From assembly GCA_949752795.1 (NCBI GenBank), contig OX457061.1, positions 37,480,338 through 37,544,337 on the forward strand: a stretch of 64,000 nucleotides of DNA. The letters are read 5' to 3'. Source of the DNA: Hyperoodon ampullatus (lineage: Eukaryota > Chordata > Mammalia > Artiodactyla > Ziphiidae). Numbering within the stretch: the first letter of the stretch is position 1; every line of letters begins with the position of its first letter. A program made the position numbers and the translations under genes. Below, piece by piece: positions 46,581 to 57,599 of this stretch. The notes beneath the pieces were generated by a model, which saw nothing but the letters and a program-made list of their open reading frames with translations, was not told where the DNA came from and did no database searches.

Positions 46581-46679
46581 CTGTCAGTGAGGGGGACAGA
46601 GACCACGGATCTTTGGGGACAGTCCTGACTGCCCAAAGGTGGAAACATCATTCCATGTGAGCCAAGGCCTCATTCCTCT

Positions 46680-46845
46680 ACTGACTGTGCTCTTAGACAG
46701 GGTGCCTCTCTGTGCCTTTGTTTCTTCATCTGCAAAATGGGAGTGATCCTTATCCATTGAATGATGGTGAAGAGATAATGAAATGATACCTGAGAACCTC
46801 TAGTGTGCCTGGCAAATGGTGGATACTCAGTGAATGGTGCTTCCT
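46680..46845 (+). repeat. MIR, sense
   Basis: Contains tttcttcatctgcaaaatgg and gtgtgcctggcaaatggtgg, the sense MIR core and tail. Confidence 0.7.
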
Positions 46846-47079
46846 TCCCTCATGCCCTCACTCTAGCCCCGCTTCCCACTGCACCAGTGCTGACTCAGTT
46901 GGATGTTCATTCCTCCTCTTGGTGATTAATTCCAGTTTTCCCAAGGCCCGGGTCCCAGGACTCAAACCCAGGGCCTTTATCCACGTCTTGCCACTATACT
47001 GCAAACAGGGCCACTGTCTTGGGGCCTCGTCTTGGCTCCTACTTATATTTAACAGATGCTTTTTGTGTACTGTCTGTGT

Positions 47080-47420
47080 ACAAGGGACCAGGTACACATG
47101 GGTAAACAGAGAGGCAGGACTCCTGCCATTAAGGAGCCGTCCGTCTGTCTAGTGGAGGATAGACGTTAATCCAAGAATCCCACCTCTTCAGAGAAATACG
47201 TGCCCTACAAGAAAAGAACAGGAAGCTGGGAGGAAAGATTAGGGGGCATCATTCAGATCAGGATGGAAGGGGGCAAGTAGAGTGGGCAGGAAAGGCCAAT
47301 CTGAGGAAGTAACATTTAACCTGAGTCTCGGAGACAGAACAAGTATTCCAGGCAAAGGGAGCAACATATTTAAGGGTCCTGGAGTGGGAAAAAGCTTGAG
47401 TATTTGTCCAATAGTTAACT
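47080..47420 (-). repeat. L2, antisense
   Basis: The text gaagtaacatttaacctgag and tattccaggcaaagggagca matches the antisense L2 3' region. Confidence 0.6.
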
Positions 47421-47716
47421 TTGTGAAGAAAGCTAGTATTTTGTTGGGTCTGTGGTCAAGGGGACCTTTTGCTTCCTTTGTAGTTTTTGAAGTTTTTTAC
47501 AATGAAAATGTTTCCATGTCATAGTTGTATAATAAAATACATTTTAAAAACGCTAAAAAGAAAAGAACGAAAAAGCAAGCTGGTGTGGTCTTGGTTCCCA
47601 TCAGTGACATAGGAGAACCTTCCAGATCAGAGATGATGGCCGAGGGAGAGAACAGGACCCAGGATGCCACAGACCCCACACTGGGTCTCTTGCTGACAGC
47701 AAGCTCCTTGAGGCTC

Positions 47717-47760
47717 CCTGGGCTTCCTCCTTTTTTTTTTTTTTTTTTCCTGGGCTTCCT
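47717..47760 (-). repeat. Poly-T run flanked by a 12-base direct repeat
   Basis: The repeat cctgggcttcct occurs at 47717-47728 and 47749-47760, with only cc plus 18 T between. It looks like the tail-only remnant of a retrotransposition in antisense. Confidence 0.75.
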
Positions 47761-48099
47761 TCTGTGGGGCAGGGTCTGAGTCCAGCTTCTTCTCCAACCT
47801 CAGAGTCACCAAGGAAGGAAGCAAGGAGCTATTTCACCACTCCCTTCACCCGGCTTGACCTAGGGATGCGTCTCTCCTCCCCCGTCCTCAGGTCTCCTCC
47901 CCAAATGACTTAACACAAAGCCTTGCTTCACCCTTGGGCTGCTCCTAAGAAAGCCCTTATGTAGTTCTTCTCTCCTCTTTATGCAAGAGACTGCTCAAAG
48001 GGAGGGTCCTTTCTGCTGAGCAGCATGCTCTCAGAGAAGAGGGCCAGCGTCTTCCAAGTTCTTGGCTCTTCTGAAGGGTCTGGAACGAAAGGCATGTGT

Positions 48100-48330
48100 G
48101 TAGTGGAAAGAACATCCACTTTGGAATCACGAGCTCTGCCACTTACGAGCTGTGTGTCTTGGGAAAGGTTTTTTTTTAACCTCTCTGGGTCTCATTTTCC
48201 CCACCTGTGAAATGTGTGTTTGTGTAATAATAATAATTCTACTTCCTAGAGTTGTTCCGAGGACTAGTGACAATGAATGTAAAATACATAACAGTGTCTG
48301 GACATGATAAAACTCAATAAATAGAGTTCC
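48100..48330 (+). repeat. MIR, sense
   Basis: Contains agctctgccacttacgagct, aacctctctgggtctcattt and gagttgttccgaggactagt, with the tail ctcaataaat. One of the better preserved MIRs here. Confidence 0.8.
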
Positions 48331-48824
48331 CTCTCCCCATTTTCCTTTATGGGAGATCCAGGAGTGGCCCATACAAGCAGATCTGAGGTGGCTGAAGAAG
48401 AGCGGGTTTTCCGCCCCCTCTGAGTCAGGTGGCTGGCCCGTTCCAAGATAATTTATATACTCCTGCAGGCACCACCCACACCTGGAGCAGTGTCTCCATC
48501 CTGGCTGAGAACCTAGGGCCTCACCAAGGGTTTGCAGCCGGCCCTCTCTTCTGCTTTTGGAATGGAGGGAATTTCTTTCAGTGAATACATTTCCGCTCAC
48601 TGATACGAGCTTTATGGACAGTGCATTTAGGCCTCATAGAGACGCTGCAGTCTTTCGTAGAGATGGGGGCAGGGGGAGATGTAGTCAAACACCTGTTGCC
48701 TCCCTTCCCTCTGCTAGCTCTGGATAATACATGTAGGTGTCATTAGACAAAGGTGACCCAGCAGGATTGACAGTGTGAGGGTATAGATCAAAGCAGAATG
48801 AAATCTGAAACTCCACGCTGATGC

Positions 48825-48838
48825 TGTGTGTGTGTGTG
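48825..48838 (+). promoter_or_regulatory. SNX30: (TG)7 run in the 3' splice site of the last SNX30 exon
   Basis: Seven TG units lie 13 to 26 bases before the exon, occupying the place of the polypyrimidine tract. UG repeats in RNA are bound by TDP-43, and a similar (TG)m arrangement before CFTR exon 9 (legacy numbering) weakens exon inclusion. A role here is inference. Confidence 0.5.
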
Positions 48839-48850
48839 TTGTCGTTCCAG

Positions 48851-48910
48851 TGCCTCATGGCTTGGGAGTCGATTATCCCACTACTGCAGGAGAAGCAAGA
48901 GGCCAAGTAA
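48851..48910 (+). CDS. SNX30: SNX30 last coding exon with stop codon, probably exon 9
   Basis: Nineteen codons, CLMAWESIIPLLQEKQEAK, then TAA at 48908-48910. The acceptor TTCCAG ends at 48850. Immediately before it, at 48825-48838, lies a (TG)7 run where a polypyrimidine tract is usual, leaving only a short T/C stretch. The peptide completes the BAR domain C-terminus and gives the ending I recall for SNX30. The exon continues into a long 3' UTR. Confidence 0.95.
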   Translation, partial: CLMAWESIIPLLQEKQEAK

Positions 48911-51900
48911 GCTCCTTCTTGGGACAGAGACTCTCCTACCTATGCCGGGCATGGCACCCACACCGGAATGTCCCTTCAGTGCTAGAGAGGTAGCACCAAG
49001 AAAAGAACCACAGAAACATCTCTCTTTTGTGTATTTCTTTCCCTTCCCCCCACCTTTGTCCGACAGTTGTTTTCAATGAGTATTTATTCCTTGGTGGCGT
49101 CTGTAAGGCTGTCATCATCTCTCAGCAGAAGAAGCATACCTCCGTGGTGTGAAGGAACCTGTTCGGTGGGACACTACGAGGATTTGAAACCGAGGGACAA
49201 GACAGCCCTCAGCTGACATTCTGACATCTCGTTACAGTCCCCTCTTTGGGGACAGCAGAGTTGCCTGCCATGGAAGAGAACCCGGGTCCTGCCTTGCAAG
49301 GCCGTGAGGAAGGCATGAACAGAAGGCAGCTCCTGCTTTCCGTGGATGCACAGTGGCTCTGGAATTGACCTCCATGGGCCTTGACTCGGCCTAGAAGGAG
49401 GTGTCGGCGCCTCTGTGGAAAGCCCTTAATGTACAGTGTAGCTCTGAGTGTGGCCTGCTGCCTGCCTGTCATGAGTGACACCTGTGTTATGGTTTCCGGT
49501 TCGCTTAGGACCGTTTAATCAGTGTCTAGGTGCATCCGTGCTAGAGCAAGCAAGCTAGCATCCTTGTCCTTTATGCGATGCCTTGGGAAGCTGAGGGGGC
49601 AGTGCTCCCCGAACTTGTTTCTGACACTAAAATGTAGTAGATTGGAAACTGTTTTGTGTAAAATGAAAAAAGGTGCATTTTCTCTATGACGTTCTTCGAT
49701 GTTCTTTTGCTTGTTAAATGTCATCAGGGTAGAGAGTTAGGCCTGTTAGGGGTCATCTGTTGTCTTGAAGTCGGAGTAGCTCCGAGGTGTTGAGGTCAGC
49801 GGGCATATACCAAGCCCCACCTCCCATGTCTGCTTTGTGCAATTTGCCTTTACCTCACCAAAAACTCCTAGTTTAATGTGTCCTGCTGTGTCCGCTGAAT
49901 GATTGGGCAACCTTTTGGGGAGAGGCTGGCATATTCTTATGATACAGTCAAGATTTGTAAACTCAGTCTGAATGCTCTGTGTGAAGTGCTTTAACCTTAC
50001 TCTTTCCTAGTCAGGAAGACGAGTCTGTATCCAGGTGGGCCTCGAAGATGCCAAGTGTGACAGCGAACTCTTTGCTACTGGTAAAGCTGAAACCTCCTCA
50101 GTTTGCAGCCACATTCCTGGGGATGGCTGCATCTAACTAAAGTCTTCATTTCAAACTGTTAGCAGGTTTCCTTTTCAAGTGTGTCAACACAAAACAGAAA
50201 AAGGGGATCTCTCTTCCAGCTCGTTTTTTTCCCCTCATGAAGTAAAACTACCTATGTCATGTTTGTGTTCTCTCGTCTGTGGCTCATCTCTATAAAATTA
50301 CAAATCTGAGCCTCAAATAAGCAGTAGTATTATTTTTTTAATGAAACAGCTGTGCTGAGACACTGCTGCATTTGCAAGTGAACCTGCAAATACTGGTCAA
50401 CGTGCAGACTGCTGAGGTCACTGCATTCCGCTTCTAGCTGCAGATCTTGGGGCAGCCATGGCTGTGATGCTGGTGGGGCAGCCGTTGGACAGCCCAGGAC
50501 AGTTTGGTTGTGCTTCATCATGTTTGAAAAAGTCGTGGTTTAAGTGATAATTTGTATATCAGTTGGTACTTGTGCACACTATTAGACCCCATTTGTGCCA
50601 TTCTAAAATCCTTTGATGTGAATTTTCTGTTTGGTACAATTAGAGATGATTCATTGAAACAGAAGGGTAAGAACAGTCCATAGACCCCGAGTGGTGAGTC
50701 AGTGTTTCATTCTACCTCTAAACCATCCTGTTGGTGTGGGTGTCGATGTCCAGGTCCAGCCTGAAAGCTTGCTGGTAGAATCGGGGCATGTATGTGTTAG
50801 TGGGTTGATGGCCTTCTATGGATATTTGGCAGAAAACACTAGACTGACCCAGAGGCGAATGCTCATCTTTGGGAACATGTGAAGTCTTGCCTGGTGGAAC
50901 GTATGCTTTAAAAATGTTGTCCAGTGTGACAAATGCTTGGAAAGAACTGTGGAAGGAGTTACAAGAAGACTAGACTCTAGTCTGCTGCTAGTTGCCAAAG
51001 CCCAGGCACATTCCTGTGGAAGGGTTAGATGGGCAAGAAGGCAGCCCTACCAAAAAAAAAAAAAAAAACCATCAGGTTCCTTGCTAGGACATATGGGGAA
51101 GGGATTGGGGTACACAGTCATCCCCTTACGTTATTGGAGGCAGAAGACTGGTTCTGAAGGGATGCAGGCATCTTGGGCTTTTATCTTTCTCTGTTTGGTC
51201 CCCCTGTGATGTGCCTGTGCTTTAAGACTCCAGAGAGAGCTGGAACCGGCAAACCGACCTCCAGCGTGCCGCACGTTGATAGCAGAGCTTGGAGGACCAG
51301 GGTGTCTTGCAGCCTTCCTTGGAGAAATGGTCTTTCCAGAAAAGGGACCTTTGTCCCTTACTTCTGGCCGGCATCTGATGAGGTGAGGAGGCTGGCCCAG
51401 AAGGCAAGGGACAGTAGGCGGCTGCGGAGGCCCTCCAGCCCTTCCCACCGCTACGGCTCCCTCGGGCCCCCGAGGGTCAGCAGCCCCCAGCATTCACCTC
51501 TCCATCTCCATCAGCACGAAGGTGAGTCCCTGTGAGAAGTGTAACCCAGAGACTTGTGTGCCAAAGACTGCCTCGTAGAGGCTTTATCACCCCATCCTTC
51601 TTGGCTTCACAAAAGTCGGGGTGCTGAGATCACTGACTCCTCTCTTGTATTTATTTTCCAAGAGGTTTTGGCTTGAGGATGTGTCTTACTTCAGGCAGAC
51701 ACACGTGGACAGGTTGAGACTTGAGCACGTGGCAGTGGAGTGGAAAGTCATCCCTGTCAGCTGTCCCTGGGCCGGGGAAGTGAAAGGTTCAGTTCACCTG
51801 GGTTAGAAATCCAGGCTAGGGCAGAAGAGAGAATTCCTAGAAACTGAGCAAATCTTAAAGACGCAGATGAGGTTGAAGAGAGCAGTTGCGATTTGCAGCA

Positions 51901-52985
51901 GATATAGACACTGCTCGTCCTCACCGCATGCTGGATCTCCAAGAAGGCTCTAGGCTGCTCTGCTCAAAGCAAGGAACCACTGCTCCTGCTCGAGCCAGGT
52001 TTGGGGTTGGATTTTATCATTTTTTAAGACTTAACGATGATTCCTGGTGACCTCAGAAAAGTGCGATTATGGACGTGATGGGCTCGTATTTCACCGTGCT
52101 GCTCATTGAACCCACCACACCCCTTTCTTTAGCTGAAATAACAAAACCCAGCACGACTCTGGGGACGGTGGTGAATGTAACCTAAGTTTGTCTTCATGCC
52201 AAATTTCAGCCACATCCAGAGTGTGTCCTTCATGTTATTGACTTGGAATGTGTTTTCTCAGTGGCTGTCCACACGAGGGAATTAAATGTACTCCTGCTGC
52301 TCGTTTCCTGTGAGGCTGCCATTTGTGTTGGGACGATGGGCTGTTCTGTTTAGAGAAGGGCACGATGCTGTGTGGCAGTGTGCACAAGGACTTTCTCTTG
52401 GGACGGTATCAGCCCAGAGGTTGTGTGACTTGGCCCTGCTGTTGATAGCATTGAAATCACGGGCACCTGGCTCTGTTTTGATGCCATTCATTGGGCCACA
52501 CAAGCGTCATTCTCTGCCCTGTGTCCTGAGCTGGTGAGAGTGGAGGGAGAGCCAGGGCCAGAGCAGCCTGTCTTCTGAGCAGAAACGGCCCTTTAGAGCA
52601 GCCAGAGTAGAGCCCAGTTTTAACCCATCCCAAGACCCAACACAGGTCTGCCTGTTGTCAGGGTACGCCACACCAGTCCTGGTCCCCACCTTCCCAGACA
52701 CCTACTTTCAAGGTCTGTGGAAACTGGGTAATCTCATCCTAAGGCTGGGGTAGCACTGCTTTGGCCATCCCTGTCTGCAGAATTGTTTTGGGAATTTGGG
52801 TGTACCTTCTCACTTCCAAAAATCCTCCATGTGCCACCAGATTGAACACGCCCTCTCACTTACTGTGTTTTCTCTATTCAGATGACATTTCCCTCCAATT
52901 TACCTGCCATCCCCCGGGCCAGACCTACAGATTGAGCTGGGTGTGTTGGGAGTTGTTCGCCTCTTTGTGGTTTGTTAATTCAGTG

Positions 52986-52991
52986 AATAAA
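52986..52991 (+). promoter_or_regulatory. SNX30: Possible proximal poly(A) signal of SNX30
   Basis: Canonical AATAAA at a point that would give a UTR of about 4.1 kb. The downstream region contains T- and GT-rich segments, but nothing decisive. Confidence 0.35.
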
Positions 52992-54429
52992 CCAGGAACC
53001 TGATTTTTCATCAACCCACCCAATAGGTGGTTTTGCTTTCTGTATTAAGGATATCTGGTCTCTCCATAGTTGCACAGATCAGAGCATGCGTAGGGCTGTC
53101 TACGTTAGAAAAGGTTTGGGGTGGGGGGCAGTTACAGGGAGTGTGACTGTTTTTTCTTAATCAGATGTCTTTGAAATGCTCTCTGAGTGTGACTGTCTGA
53201 CCCCTTCTGTGTGGCAAAAGAAATATGTTATCAAGGTAGTTTTTACTACTGTAGATAGTCTGTAAATAAGTGCTTTGAAAAAATAACGTTAACAAACCAG
53301 TAAGATATTTGTCTCATTCATAAACATTTTGTGTATTTAGCACTTGAAAGTCAACAAATCCAGACTTTTAGAAATGCCACAGACTGTTAAAAGCCTAACT
53401 CTACTTTTTGAGAAGTTGTCAACACCTGCTAATATGCCTTATTCTTCAACTACTGTTTTTTAGATTCTGGATAGAGAGAGTTTTTAGAGATGTAATCAGT
53501 TGTTCAGTTTAAATACTTGAGGCCTAACATAGCCAGTCTTTGTTCCTCTTAAAGAAACAAGCAAGAAAGTGAGGTTCATAATTAGGGCTGCCTTTTGGGA
53601 GGAGAAAGCTAAGTATTGCTATTGCCAAATGATATTTTTGATAATGTAAGGAAACACAGGGACCACAAAACCTTTTTGTTGTTGTTGTCATTGTTGTTTT
53701 AAAGTGTGAAAGATTAATTTAGTGCCTTTTGGCACATTTTTGATATTACGGTATCAGCATTGACAAATCACTTAGATACAGAGAACTCTATCGATTATGA
53801 CAATATTAAACGTTTACCCTGATTCTGTAGAACAGCTTCTTAAAAGATACCGTGGGGGCCTCAGAGCAGCATATTTTACATAGAAATTCTCCGCAGGTTG
53901 AAATGCCAAAAACACGAAACGTGCTGTTGACTCACGTAATTTAGTCCTTTGTCATAGAGCTTTTACTATTAAAACCAGTGACTGGGTGCAGCATATGCGC
54001 CTCTCTGGGCGGCGCTGCCCTCTCACCAGGTGATTCTGGGCAGCCTATAGGCCAGGTGTGAGCAGGTAACACCTGCCAGCTCCCCTGTGTGACAGGCTGG
54101 CTCACAGTCTCAGACCATCCCTCCAGTCACAAATGATACTCGAAGGAGGGATGGGGGATTGCTTTTTCCCCAGTGGGGAAGTAGCAGGGGGAAAGTACAT
54201 TGCAAACAAAAATGTGACTCAGCGGGATAAAACAAGGCCCGTGTCAGCTGGGCCCCCATCGAATAACAAACCAGCAGTTCTTAGCAGTCAGCACCGTTCT
54301 CCTGGGCACTCCTGAGGTTTTGGTCCTGTCCTATAGCACCCTGTCCGTTGTACTCTTGTACCTGTTCCCTTGATGTCTGTGTGTCGGGAATGCATTCAGA
54401 CATGATGTACATCTGATATATTCCCGTGA

Positions 54430-54435
54430 AATAAA
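54430..54435 (+). promoter_or_regulatory. SNX30: Possible alternative poly(A) signal of SNX30
   Basis: Canonical AATAAA, 600 bases before the distal signal. Use would shorten the UTR only slightly. Another AATAAA lies at 52986-52991. Usage cannot be judged from sequence alone. Confidence 0.4.
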
Positions 54436-55029
54436 CTGCCAGCAGACTTTCTAACTTGTATTTTAACTGTTGGAAAAACAAACAGACAAGCAAAAAAAAC
54501 CTTTTGCTTAGGTCATGTCCAAATTATGGACTCTTTATTATTTTAGAAATCATTCTTTACACTTAAAATTTTAAAAGAAAAACCCTGAGGTATTGATCAA
54601 GTCCTCCGTGTAAATGTGTGCTCTTCTCTCCATGTTGCTGTTAAGCCAAATCAAAAGCTGTGGGGAAAAAAAAAAAAAAACGTGCTTGAGAATGTGTGTC
54701 GTAGATGAGAAGGCAACTTATTTACAGATCAAAGTCTTTGTTTCATGAAGCTACCAAACTTTAAAAAGAACGTCACCTTTTTTGTTTCCTTTGTTATGGA
54801 ACCCAGAGATTATAAAGAGAAAAAAGTTCTTGTTGCATTTTTGATGCTGGCATGAGGTTTTTGTCCACTTTTTTTCATATATCTGCGTATAAAAAATTCT
54901 GTCCATTGTGTACTATGGGATTAGTATTACATTTCAAGGTAAACAAAAGACTTTGTATTGCTTGATAAACTATTAGCTTGTAAATTTAAAACAGGTTTCT
55001 TTACCTCAATTAACTTAAAGTAATGGACC

Positions 55030-55035
55030 AATAAA
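55030..55035 (+). promoter_or_regulatory. SNX30: Probable distal poly(A) signal of SNX30 (AATAAA)
   Basis: Canonical AATAAA, followed within 30 bases by a T-rich stretch (ctttctttacctt) and then a GT-containing stretch (tgttccgtttgt), the usual arrangement of cleavage site and downstream element. It is the last canonical signal before retroelement-bearing intergenic DNA. Confidence 0.65.
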
Positions 55036-55055
55036 CCTATAAAAGACGCTTTCTT

Positions 55056-55214
55056 TACCTTGAGTCATGTTCCGTTTGTACGGCTTTATAGGACAGGAAA
55101 ACATGCGTGCCTCTTGTTCTGTTTTCTTATTTTCTCTGAAGAGGTATCCATTTGCCTGCAAGAATCAGGATATGCATAGCGACAGGAGAAAAACCTATAA
55201 TTTAACTGTTTTTT
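55056..55214. other. Short intergenic start after SNX30
   Basis: Sequence between the presumed cleavage site and the first downstream SINE. The run tttaactg at 55201 starts the SINE target site. Confidence 0.4.
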
Positions 55215-55424
55215 GTTTGTTTGTTTGTTTTGCAGTATGCGGGCCTCTCACTGTTGTGGCCTCTCCCGTTGCGGAGCACGGGCTCCGGACGCGCAGGCTC
55301 AGCGGCCATGGCTCACGGGCCCAGCCACTCTGCGGCACGTGGTACCCTCCCGGACTGGGGCACGAACCTGCGCCCCCTGTGTCGGCAGGCGGACTCCCAA
55401 CCACTGCGCCACCAGGAAAGCCCC
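55215..55424 (-). repeat. CHR SINE, short form, with (TTTG)n tail
   Basis: Young antisense SINE with tail units TTTG. Target repeat tttaactgttttt at 55201 and again from 55426. Confidence 0.92.
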
Positions 55425-55438
55425 ATTTAACTGTTTTT

Positions 55439-55889
55439 ATTCTTCATTTCTTTTTGGACTTATCCTCAGTTTGCCCTCTCCTACATCTTACAAGGTGACA
55501 CCAATCTGAGGACATGAAGAAACCGCCCAGTGTCCATCTGTAACCGTGATTGGCAGGAAGGCTGGCAGCCAGCCCAGGTAATTACATGAAGGATTTCTTC
55601 CTATTCTATCCCGTAACAAAGCACAATGTCATATGCTGAGTCAGAGCCAGTCATTTCCTGATTTTTTTTTTGATTCCTATGTTTTTAAAAAATCTGTAAA
55701 GAAACAAGAAATGCCTGTAGCTCATTAGAGCGTTCAAGTGTGTTGTAAATTAGAGATCAGAATGCTCAGTTAAGCTTACCTAATGATGGCAATGCACTGG
55801 AAATGGACTTAAACTGGTGCTAAACTTGGCTTACTGATAGTAGACACCATTAATATAAGACTTCAGTTATACAAAATGAGGCAGCAAGG
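55439..55889. other. Intergenic stretch: nothing recognised
   Basis: AT-rich unique DNA. Confidence 0.45.
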
Positions 55890-56085
55890 TGTGGGATGAG
55901 AGATTTGGGACCAAATGTCAGCTTTTCTACTTTCTAGGTATGTGGCTTTGGGCAAGTCACATCTCTCTGAAATTCAGTATTATGATCTTTGAAATGAAGA
56001 CATGCCTTTCCTGAAGGGTTGCCAATAGGACTAGCAATAATGTATACAAAGCACCTAAGCGTCTGCTGGGCCCTTATTATGTGAT
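55890..56085 (+). repeat. MIR, sense
   Basis: Contains tgtggctttgggcaagtcac and aaattcagtattatgatctt, and ends in text like the MIR tail. Confidence 0.7.
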
Positions 56086-56279
56086 AACCCTTATGGAAAG
56101 ACTTGTCCTATTGTTCAAATATGGCCAACTTAAATATCAAGGATGTTCCCGTAACAGTCCTTCCTGTGTGCTTTGCCAGTTGAAAATTTAAAAGGGAGAT
56201 ACATCATTTTTTAAACTGTTTTCCTTTTAAGAAGATTATGAAAATAGTATGCTGGAGGGTTGTAGTCAGACTGAAGGTC

Positions 56280-57150
56280 TGGGGGAATAGATGGGACTAG
56301 ATCATAAAAAAGAAGTGATAGAAAGGGAGATGGATTTCTGTGGTGAGGGGAAGGAGTCAGAGATTACTTGGAGATTTCCAGCCTGGGAGTTGGGAGGTGA
56401 TGCCATTTACTGAAATACGAAATCAATCAAGAGAAAAACAGAAGGTGAAGTATAGGCTTAGATGGTGGGGTAGGAGAAGAATTTGGTTTGGACTTCCGTT
56501 TGAGGAAACCCAGGGGGAGGTGTTGACTAGATTGTTGGAAAGAGAGTTCTGGTAGACTAGATTACCTGGGAAGGGAACCAAGGCAGGGCTTTGGGGGCCT
56601 CAAGAATTAAGGATACAGGGAGAGGAGGAGGGGGACTCAGCAAAAGTTCGTAAGGAGAAAAAGTCCCATAGATTAGAACAGTGGTTCCTAGGCCTGAGAG
56701 CTTGTGAAAACACCAATCTGGGGGCCCCACCCCTGGAGTTTGATTTGGGTAGGGCCTGAGAATTTGCATTTCTAACAGGTTCCCATGGGATGCTGATGAT
56801 GCTGATCCAGGAACCACACTTTGAGAACTAATGGGTTAGAACATCTGCTAGAAGACCTGGAGAAAGCTGAAAAGGTTTGACACTACTACCCTGGTGACAG
56901 GTGGGGTTGAAAAAGAGTCAATACTAGGGTGTTGAGAGCCCAGCTTAGGTGAAAACCCACAAGTTTATGGCAGGGTCAATGTGGACAAATAAGGAAATTT
57001 TTCTGGATGTTGAGAGCAAGTTTTTTAGGATAGGAATGGAGAAGCCAATGATTAGATTCATTTAGGTTGGGGAACCGGTTCAGGGGCTAGGGTTGGGGAG
57101 GCCAGGAGTCCAGAGGAATGAGCATATTGGTGAGAGTTTGTTTATAGAGA
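56280..57150 (-). repeat. Antisense L2-like region containing a MER5-like element
   Basis: Phrases such as gggctttgggggcctcaaga and gaggtgatgccatttactga echo antisense L2. A MER5-like DNA transposon interrupts it at 56677-56832. Confidence 0.45.
56677..56832 (-). repeat. MER5-like nonautonomous hAT element
   Basis: Ends cagtggttcctaggcctgag and ccacactttgagaacta are the inverted termini. Inside are gggccccacccctggagttt and gcctgagaatttgcatttct, as in MER5A. About 156 bases, nearly complete. Confidence 0.75.
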
Positions 57151-57169
57151 GGTGGAGCATGGCCTTGAA

Positions 57170-57585
57170 CTCATCTTTCCCATCCCACCTTCTCTGCTGA
57201 TGTTGCCTGTCTCAGCGAGGATCTCTGCCTCCTTAGGAAGGAGATTTGGGGCTGCCTGAACCCCAGACCTGAGTCATTCTTGCCTCCGTCTACCTCACAC
57301 TTTGCAGTTCATCCATCACCAACTTCTGTTGACCTCTAGCTTGCAAATATTTCTCCAAGTCCATCTAACCTTTCTCCATCCTCATAGCTTCTTACCCAGT
57401 GTCAGTCCACCACCATCCTTCACTTGGATTCATGCAGAGGTCTCTCTGCTTGTCTTCCTTCTGCAAGCCTTGCTCACTCCTTCCTCCACCAGTTCATTCT
57501 CAGTGCTGCCGGAGTCCTCTTACCAAGATAAAGAGGTAGGCATTCCATGTTCCTGCTTAAAACTTTTCAACACCTATGCCATTAC
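57170..57585 (+). repeat. L2, sense, left part
   Basis: Contains tccatcaccaacttctgttg and tgttcctgcttaaaactttt, matching sense L2. Resumes at about 58670 after two L1 pieces. Confidence 0.7.
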
Positions 57586-57599
57586 TCTAAAGAGAAACT

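Larger units (their letters stand above)
1..55055 (+). other. SNX30: SNX30 transcription unit, 3' part (seven coding exons, introns, 3' UTR)
   Basis: Seven exons in one frame-compatible series encode 321 residues of sorting nexin 30, a peripheral membrane protein of the SNX-BAR family. Known biology of the family: the PX domain binds PI3P on early endosomes, the BAR domain dimerises and bends membrane, and SNX30, like its paralogue SNX7, pairs with SNX4 in endosomal recycling and ATG9A/autophagy traffic. Intron lengths here are 13,084, 4,330, 1,395, 11,976, 9,253 and 3,575 bp. Intron phases are 0, 0, 1, 0, 0, 0. By the human nine-exon structure (from memory) these would be exons 3 to 9; the N-terminal 116 or so residues and the promoter are outside the window. 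SNX7 is the main alternative; I prefer SNX30 because the BAR-domain text matches my recollection of it almost residue for residue. Confidence 0.93.
48911..55055 (+). other. SNX30: SNX30 3' UTR, about 6.1 kb
   Basis: From the stop codon to just past the AATAAA at 55030 I see no intron signal that is needed, no other convincing coding frame and no recognisable SINE, L1, L2 or MIR, in sharp contrast to the introns. The long unique, AT-rich second half (53.1-55.0 kb) looks like a typical vertebrate regulatory UTR. Poly-A runs sit at about 51052-51068 and 54666-54680. The end is inferred from the signal position and from the first SINE appearing again at 55215; no transcript data are available. 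Confidence 0.75.
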
